Notes under the pieces: generated by a model | The model's database searches: none | The model's input: the letters and a program-made list of their open reading frames with translations, nothing else | What the model was told of the DNA's origin: nothing | In this document: one piece after another, positions 57,826 to 64,000 of the stretch | Layout: every line of letters begins with the position of its first letter | Position numbering within the stretch: the first letter of the stretch is position 1 | Made by a program: the position numbers and the translations under genes | Assembly: GCF_002999335.1 (NCBI RefSeq) | Contig: NW_020312118.1 | Span: forward strand, 23,991-87,990 | Direction: 5' to 3' | Length of the DNA: 64,000 nucleotides | Source of the DNA: Cyclospora cayetanensis | Taxonomy: Eukaryota > Apicomplexa > Conoidasida > Eucoccidiorida > Eimeriidae

Positions 57826-60800
57826 ATGGACAGAGGCTGGAAGCCGCATCAGGTCATTAGGGGGGCATCCCCTTCCACATGCAGCATGGGGCCTCCCGCA
57901 GCAGCGACGGGGGTGATCCTCTCCAGCCGAGAAGGCGTTGTGGCAGCGGCATGCTGCATAGGCAACCAGCTGGCGGATGTCTTGCCGCCTTTCGTTATGG
58001 GCGGGGCCCCCGACGATGGGGCGAAGGGGGAACGAGCCTCGCGCTCCTTCACGCGCAGCTTCCTGCGGCTGCAGCAGAAGTTTCACGGTCGAGCGGAGCA
58101 GCTCCAGGTGCAGCAGCAGCAGCAGCAGCAGCAGGAATCGACAGCGTGCAACGGCTCTGCGAGACCCCTGCATTGGCCGGAAGGGGACGCGGCACAAACT
58201 CCATCAAACGGGGAGTGCACGACAGTGGAAGGCGCTGACGACTTGAACATCGACGGCGTCATCTCTGCTTTGCTGGATCGCAGCCACGCAGGTTCCTCTC
58301 CCCCACCTGCAGCAACGGGAGCGGCACGTGCAGCAGCAGCAGCGCCAGAAGCAGCAGACAGGGCCGGCGAGTCGAAGCATTTCGCAGGAGTAGAGCCTCT
58401 TAGCAGCGAGCAGATACATCAACAACTGCGACTGCAGCTCTTGGCCACACGTTACTTGCAACAGGGGCGTCCCCCACCTCCCGCTCTAATGCATGCAATA
58501 GCGGCTGCCCTTCCCGACTCCGTGAGGGAGGAGATGATCACACGGCCTGCGTTGATGCTGCAGCTCGCGCAGCAACTCAAGATCCACTCGCGCGAGCACG
58601 TTCTGCAACAGCTAGACGAACGCAAGAGACTCCTAGAGTAAGGACGCAGGCCTGGCGTCATCTTATAGGATCATCCCTCCTGTCTGAGAGCACCGAATGG
58701 CTCTTCCTGCATGCATTTCCATCCTGTTTGCCTCGTCTTGCTCGTGCCTTGCTCGCCATTTCGCCAAGTTCCCCGCCTTCCCTCCAAGTCTCACCGTCGC
58801 TGTCTGTGGCTGCAGATCGATATCGACAGCTCTTCCATACGCTTCCCCTTCTTCCTCACCGTACTCGCTGGAGTGCCTCTGAGTGCTTGCTTGGTGCAAG
58901 AGGTCCTCCCTCCTTTGTAACTTCTCCCTTCTACCGTGACTGCGTGTGTTTGACGTGGGGAAGGCGCTGCTCCTCGAGCGAGCCGAACGAGCTCAAAGGG
59001 ACTGTCTCCGCCTTCCTGCTGCATAAAGCAGGGAGGACAGCTGCCATGTGCCTGCTCACGACCTCATGCGCGTTTGCGCATGCTTCTATATGCGCTTCTG
59101 TGCATGCGCACGTCTTTGCCTCGTCCTGCGTTCAGCTGTGTGCTAAGTGAAGACCCCAAGATAAGAGAGCGCTTCAGCCAGATCTGCTATCTCCCGGATG
59201 ATGTCAGACGGGTGGGTATGGTTGGCGATTGTCATGGCAACTTCCTATGAGGCCTCGCTCGCACATGGCGTCTTTGACAGTCGATATCTCTCTACGCCTC
59301 TCTGTGAAGCTGCATCTAACACCCCCTCAAGATCTTTGGCAGTGCCTCTCTCCATGACATGCCTGTCCTCATAGTTTGTCTCTCTCTCTCCATGACATGC
59401 CTCCATGCCTCTCTCCATGACTGCCTCTCTTCATAACATACCTCTCTTCATGACATACCTCTCTTCATAACATACCTCTCTCCATGACATACCTCTCTCT
59501 CTCTCCACGACATACCTCTCTCTCTCTCTCTCTCCATGACATGCCTCTCTCTCTCCATGGAACGATGAGCGGAGGGCTCCTTGCGCGGCTCTTGAGCCCC
59601 TTGCCTGCAGTCCTCGTCTCGAGTTGCATCTTTGAATATATATTTATGTATATACACACACACGTATATATATGTATATATTATCTGCCTCTCTCCGCCT
59701 GTTGATTCAATCGAAAGGCGTCTCCTTTTCGCTTGATCGGCTTACTCGTGCCTCCTCTGGCTAGCTTCTGAACGGCCCGCTCTGCTGTCTCTTTCCTTTC
59801 CCCAGACCCCCCTCCCCCCTCCCCCCCCGTCCTTCCCTCCCCTCATGCTCCGCTTTCTGCCGGCTGCTTGTTCTGTGCTGCCGTCGATGCATGCGCTGCA
59901 GCAAGCCCTGCTCGAACGGCGTCTCTGCAGCCTTTCCGCCTTTCAGCAGAGACTGAGGGGCAGCGTGCTGAAGGAGGCGCAGCAGCAGTCTATTCCGCTG
60001 GCTGAACTCTTGCTTGAGCCACAAGTGCCTCGCAGCCTTCAGGAGCAAGCCCTCTGCTGCGGCTGCTGTTGCATTTGCTGCTGCAAAAGTCGACACCCAG
60101 CTGCTGCAGCAGCAGCTGCTGCTGCAGACGATGGGGCAGCAAAGGCAGCTGCAGCGACTCCAACTGCAGCCACGAGCTCGGGGACACCCCCGAGGCCCCC
60201 GGGGCCCCTGGGGCCCCCGGGGCCCCCCCCCTGTTGTGGCTGCTGCTGCGAGAAGACGTGTGCCTCCTTCACAGGATCTCCCAGTACCGCAACTGCTGCT
60301 GCTGCTGCTGGTACACCCGCCACGCCGCAGCAGCAGGGTGCTGCAGCTCGTGCTGCTCTGTTTGCTGCCTTGGATCCTTTGGGGTTGGCAGACACCGAGG
60401 CTCCTGAGCTCCTGCAGAAAGCGCAGCGTGTGCGTCTTCTTCTCGCTTCCCCTTCCTTCCTTTCTCTCCCTTCCGCTCAACACCTCCCGCCCTTCTTGAT
60501 CTTCTACACGCTCACTCCCTTCCTCATAAAAAACGCCTTCACACAGAGTCAACACGCAGGGGCCTCTCTCCCCTGCGTCTCCCATGAGCAAACGCTTCCG
60601 TGGAGAGTCCCCCCACACTGACGCTCCCTTGCTGCATATTCGTAGAGCCACTGCCCATACACATTCCCCCTGCACTTTTGCTGACCTGCTGCTCACTGTC
60701 TTGCACTTTTACTCGCCTGCATTCTCACCCACCTGCGTTTCTACTCCTGCATTGTTACTCTCCTGCATTTCACTGTCTTGCACTTGTACTGTCTTGCATT

Positions 60801-63591
60801 TAGCTATCTTGCATTTTTACTCTACTGATTTTTACTGTCCTGCATTTCACTGTCTTGCACTTGTGCTGTCCTGCATTTTACTGTCTTACACTTGACTGTC
60901 CTGCATTTTTACTGTCTTGCATTTTTACTGTCTTGCATTTCACTGTATTGCACTTGACTGTCTTGCATTAAGCTATCTTGCATTTTTACTCTACTGATTT
61001 TAACTCTCCTGCATTTTACTGTCCTGCATTTTTACTGTCCTGCATTTCACTCTCTTGCATTTTTACTCTACTGGTTTTTACTCTCCTGCATTTTACTGTC
61101 TTGCATTTTTACTGTCCTGCATTTCACTGTCTTGCACTTGTACTGTCCTGCATTTAGCTATCTTGCATTTTTACTCTACTGATTTTTACTCTCCTGCATT
61201 TTACTCTCCTGCTTTTTACTGTCTTGCATTTTTACTGTCTTGCTTTTTTACTGTCCTGCATTTTTACTGTCTTGCATTTTTACTGTCCTGCATTTTTACT
61301 GTCCTGCACTTGACTGTCCTGCATTTTTACTGTCCTGCATTTCATTGTCTTGCACTTGACTGTCTTGCATTTCTCTGTCTTGCACTTGTACTGTCCTGCA
61401 TTTAGCTATCTTGCATTTTTACTCTACTGATTTTTACTCTCCTGCATTTTACTGTCTTGCATTTCACTGTCTTGCATTTTTACTGTCTTGCATTTTCACT
61501 GTCCTGCATTTCACTGTCTTGCACTTGACTGTCTTGCATTTCTCTGTCGTGCACTTGTACTGTCTTGCATTTAGCTATCTTGCATTTTTACTCTACTGAT
61601 TTTTACTCTCCTGCATTTTACTGTCTTGCATTTCACTGTCTTGCACTTGACTGTCCTGCATTTTTACTGTCTTGCTTTTCAGCCTCCTGCATTTTTACTG
61701 TCTTGCATTATACTTTGTGCGTCTCTGTAGGCCCGTGTAGTCGTTGCAGCGGCAGTCCGTTCAGTCTTCTCAGCACACAATTTGCTCGCATGCCTCAGCA
61801 CTCCAGCCGACAGGAGGGAGCAACTCCGGCGTGTTTGCTGGGAGCGGCTGATGCAGCAGCAGTCCGGGTGTCTCCACAGACAGTGGCGAAGGCAGCGGGA
61901 AGGAGCTGCTCTTCTCGCCGCGGAAGCTGCCACTCAAGTCGCACAAATCGAACAAGTTAAGCTTGCGATCCGGGAAAGGGAGCAAAAAGAAAGGTCTGTC
62001 TGCAGGGTGTATCCCCCTTCTGCCCCTTGAAGCAGCTACCGCTTTTTCGTCTCTTGTCGCTCATGCTGTCGGGCCAGTTAGAGGGTGGGGCACCTTGTTG
62101 TATATCTACGGATTTGCAGAGAGCAAATCTGGGAAAGAGAGAGGGGCAGAGACTGACAGACAGTCACACTGACAGACTGAAAGGCAGACTGACAGACAGA
62201 CAGACTGAAAGACAGACAGACACACTGACAAACAGACGGACACACAGACAGACACACTGACAAACAGACAGACACACTGACAGACAAACAGACAGACAGA
62301 CTGCGAGAGAGTGGTATTGGTCCCATCAGTAGGTGCAAGAGGGACACGAAATTCTCTCCGTGCTTTGTATGTCTGTGTGTGCCCTTTGCACTCGCACCAG
62401 AATGCGCCTTTTGAAGGAGAACGACCTCGAGGCTTACACGCTGTTAGTGAAGCAGACAAAGAACGAACGGCTTCAAGAGCTACTGACCGCCACCGAGGAG
62501 TTCCTCGAGTCCCTTGGCCGTAAAGTTCAGCTCCAAAAGCTGGAGACTGACAAGCTCGTCGCTCATTCTGGCTTGTACGAGTTTTCGCCCCTGATTTGTG
62601 TAGCTGTCACCTCTCTCTCTATTTTCCTCTCTTTCTCTTTTCTCTCTCTTTGCTCTCTCTCTCTCTCTCCTCTCTCTTTGCTTTCTCTTTTCTCTCATTT
62701 CTCTCTCTTTCTTTCTCGCCTGCCTGTGCTGTATATAGTTTCTTTAGCTGCTCGATGTCTGCGCGACCTACCGCTGCTGCTGCACAGCATGCTGCGGCTA
62801 GGAGCTTTTATTGAGGGGGAGAGGGCTGTCGGTGCGCTGCGCTGCGCAGATCGGGAGACGCAGGAGACACTTCAGCTTCTCTAGAGGGCCCCTCGGGAGC
62901 TACCAGGAGCTGCGGCTCGCGGGATCGCTATTACACTCTCTCGCATGCAGTGAGGGAGGAAGTGCGTCAGCCGCAAACGCTCGTGGGGGGCACCTTGATG
63001 CCTTACCAAATGGCAGGCCTGCAGTGGATGGTTTCTCTGTACAACAACAATCTCCATGGCATCCTTGGTGCGGAAGAAGAAAAACAAAAAGCCCTTTTCT
63101 TTTTTTTTTGCCCCGGTTGTTTCCCCTCGGTGCTTGCATGCAATCCTCCTGGCTTGGGGCCCTCCCCTTCCCCCCCTTTTTAGCTGTGTGTGCCTTAGCG
63201 GGCTATAACTCGCACGTTTGCGTCTGCTCTGGCGCATGCGCGAACCAAGGGGACGGCCTTCACGAGAGGAGGCTCTTGGTGATGCTCGAGTTAGGGGCCT
63301 CTAGTCAGCCCTTTCCGCCCATATTCCCTGTCTCGCCGAGATTTTTCATTCGGCTGCTCCCCCTGCTGCGTCTGCTCTGCTTCGCTCTGCCTGCGGTGTG
63401 CGCTTTCCCAGCCGATGAGATGGGTTTAGGAAAGACCATCCAGACCATCGCACTGCTCGCGTATCTCAAGGAATGCAAACACAACTCAGGGCCCCACCTC
63501 ATCATCGTGCCGCTCTCCACACTCTCCAATTGGGCAGATGAGTTTGCCCGCTGGGCTCCTTCTCTCAAAGTCATGCTTTTTAAGGTCAGTC

Positions 63592-63644
<53 letters not shown>

Positions 63645-63675
63645 GTGTCTGTCTCTCTCTCTCTGTCTGTCTGTC

Positions 63676-63714
<39 letters not shown>

Positions 63715-63779
63715 GTCCGTCTCTCTGTCTGTCTCTCTGTCTGTCTGTCTGTCTCTCTCTGTCTGTCTGTCTGTCTGTC

Positions 63780-63878
<99 letters not shown>

Positions 63879-64000
63879 GCACATCTCCCTGTCTCCGTCT
63901 CTGTCTGACTTTCCGTACTTATCTATCCCTCTTGATAGTTAACTCTCATTGATTGCTTGTCTCACCGCCATACTCCACATCCCTGCCAATAGCGTCATCT
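57826..64000 (+). CDS. SNF2-family chromatin remodelling ATPase, BRM/BRG1 type (5' part, truncated by window)
   Basis: Exons joined in phase: 57826-58637, 59136-59211, 59902-60429, 61731-61993, 62401 to about 62560, one ending 63067 (from about 62907), and 63412-63584. The gene continues beyond 64000. BRM-type ATPases slide or evict nucleosomes within SWI/SNF complexes. Seen: a QLQ-like stretch ([22 protein letters not shown], about residue 195), a helical block [20 protein letters not shown], an HSA region ([19 protein letters not shown] to REREQKER), and the post-HSA block [15 protein letters not shown] with [16 protein letters not shown]. Then [38 protein letters not shown] joined across an intron to [13 protein letters not shown] (Walker A), and [19 protein letters not shown]. 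The linker between the QLQ-like and HSA parts carries Ala, Pro and Cys runs. Introns are packed with simple repeats. The exon between 62560 and 62907 is unresolved. Confidence 0.92.
59340..59562 (+). repeat. Minisatellite, CTCTCCATGACAT-type units, in an SNF2 intron
   Basis: Units of CTCTCCATGACATGC, CTCTTCATAACATAC and runs of CTCTCT alternate. It lies in the intron between 59211 and 59902. Confidence 0.85.
59628..59682. repeat. AT/CA-rich microsatellite in an SNF2 intron
   Basis: Alternating TATATA and CACACACA runs (ATATATTTATGTATATACAC and following), then a polypyrimidine tract rich in CCCCTCCC at about 59805-59840 before the next exon. Confidence 0.85.
60655..61725 (+). repeat. Minisatellite filling an SNF2 intron (TGCATTTTTACTGTC units)
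   Basis: About 1 kb made almost wholly of variants of TGCATTTTTACTGTC(C/T), mixed with TGCACTTGACTGTC and the higher-order block TTAGCTATCTTGCATTTTTA followed by CTCTACTGATTTTTACTC. That higher-order block recurs at least five times (near 60.81, 60.97, 61.16, 61.40 and 61.57 kb), showing amplification of a larger unit. All of it is inside the intron 60430-61730. Open frames here rich in SPAFYCLAF are not genes. Confidence 0.9.
62145..62312 (+). repeat. GACA-type microsatellite in an SNF2 intron
   Basis: Imperfect (GACA)n with CAGACTGA and CACACTGA variants, inside the intron 61994-62400. Purine-rich on the coding strand, unlike the pyrimidine-rich repeats of the other introns. Confidence 0.9.
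62605..62722 (+). repeat. CT-rich microsatellite in an SNF2 intron
   Basis: Runs of CTCTCTCT and CTTTCTCT, almost pure pyrimidine on the coding strand, between the post-HSA exon and the helicase-start exon. Confidence 0.9.
63587..63880 (+). repeat. (CTGT)n microsatellite at the start of an SNF2 intron
   Basis: About 290 bp of near-pure CTGT with a few CTCT changes, starting right after the donor AAG|GTCAGT at 63584/63585. Frames through it (CLSVCLSV or TDRQTDRQ) are artefacts. Confidence 0.95.

Noticed and set aside
59761..60696. 311-codon minus-strand frame
   Set aside because: It is opposite the Ala/Pro-run exon of the SNF2 gene and made of low-complexity complement. The plus frame joins in phase with recognised remodeller blocks.
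60655..61725. CRISPR-like array
   Set aside because: Units are contiguous variants without unique spacers, inside a eukaryotic intron. It is a minisatellite.
63486..63908. Frames rich in TDRQ or CLSV repeats at the window end
   Set aside because: They are translations of the (CTGT)n microsatellite in an intron.

Overview
The window is eukaryotic nuclear DNA, most likely from a coccidian apicomplexan of the Eimeria/Cyclospora type. The evidence is that conserved proteins are cut by many short introns with GT-AG (rarely GC-AG) borders, that coding sequence carries CAG/GCT-type repeats giving Gln and Ala runs, and that introns of one gene are packed with microsatellites. No operons, ribosome binding sites, rRNA, tRNA or CRISPR arrays were found. 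Species cannot be fixed from sequence alone. Exon models were built by hand from conserved motifs plus agreement of splice phase. Borders carry an uncertainty of a few bases.

Layout. 1-6.6 kb: no recognisable gene. 6.6-9.06 kb: decayed Ty3/Gypsy pol (RT, RNase H, integrase blocks in order but in shifting frames). 11.24-13.97 kb (+): Gln/Ala-rich protein with a few FG/FxF motifs and an Arg-Gly tail. 14.68-15.31 kb: fold-back element with about 150-bp inverted arms. 16.30-18.54 kb (+): GID8-like subunit of the GID/CTLH E3 ligase. 19.41-22.39 kb (+): MATH-BTB (SPOP-like) CUL3 adaptor. 22.54-25.09 kb (-): major facilitator transporter. 25.31-28.47 kb (-): tRNA-dihydrouridine synthase. 29.59-33.11 kb (-): large protein with cysteine clusters, a Gln-rich coiled coil and a C2-like domain. 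34.13-38.33 kb (+): TRM5 tRNA (guanine-37-N1)-methyltransferase. 39.39-40.67 kb (-): membrane-anchored coiled-coil protein. 41.6-57.8 kb: mostly repeat-derived, with a 2.6-kb direct duplication (41.6-44.2 and 50.6-53.2 kb) whose inner 450 bp is essentially identical, a proline-rich single-pass membrane protein (48.69-49.53 kb, -), and a decayed gag fragment (55.84-56.20 kb, -). 57.83-64.0 kb (+): 5' half of a BRM/BRG1-type SNF2 chromatin remodeller, running off the window end.

Functional themes: two ubiquitin-ligase components lie side by side (GID8 and MATH-BTB) and two tRNA-modification enzymes lie within 10 kb (DUS and TRM5). Whether either pairing matters is unknown. I did not find a convincing wholly new biological system. 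The most unusual signals are the duplication with a homogenised core, the Cys-cluster/coiled-coil/C2 protein, the fold-back element and the minisatellite-filled introns of the remodeller gene.
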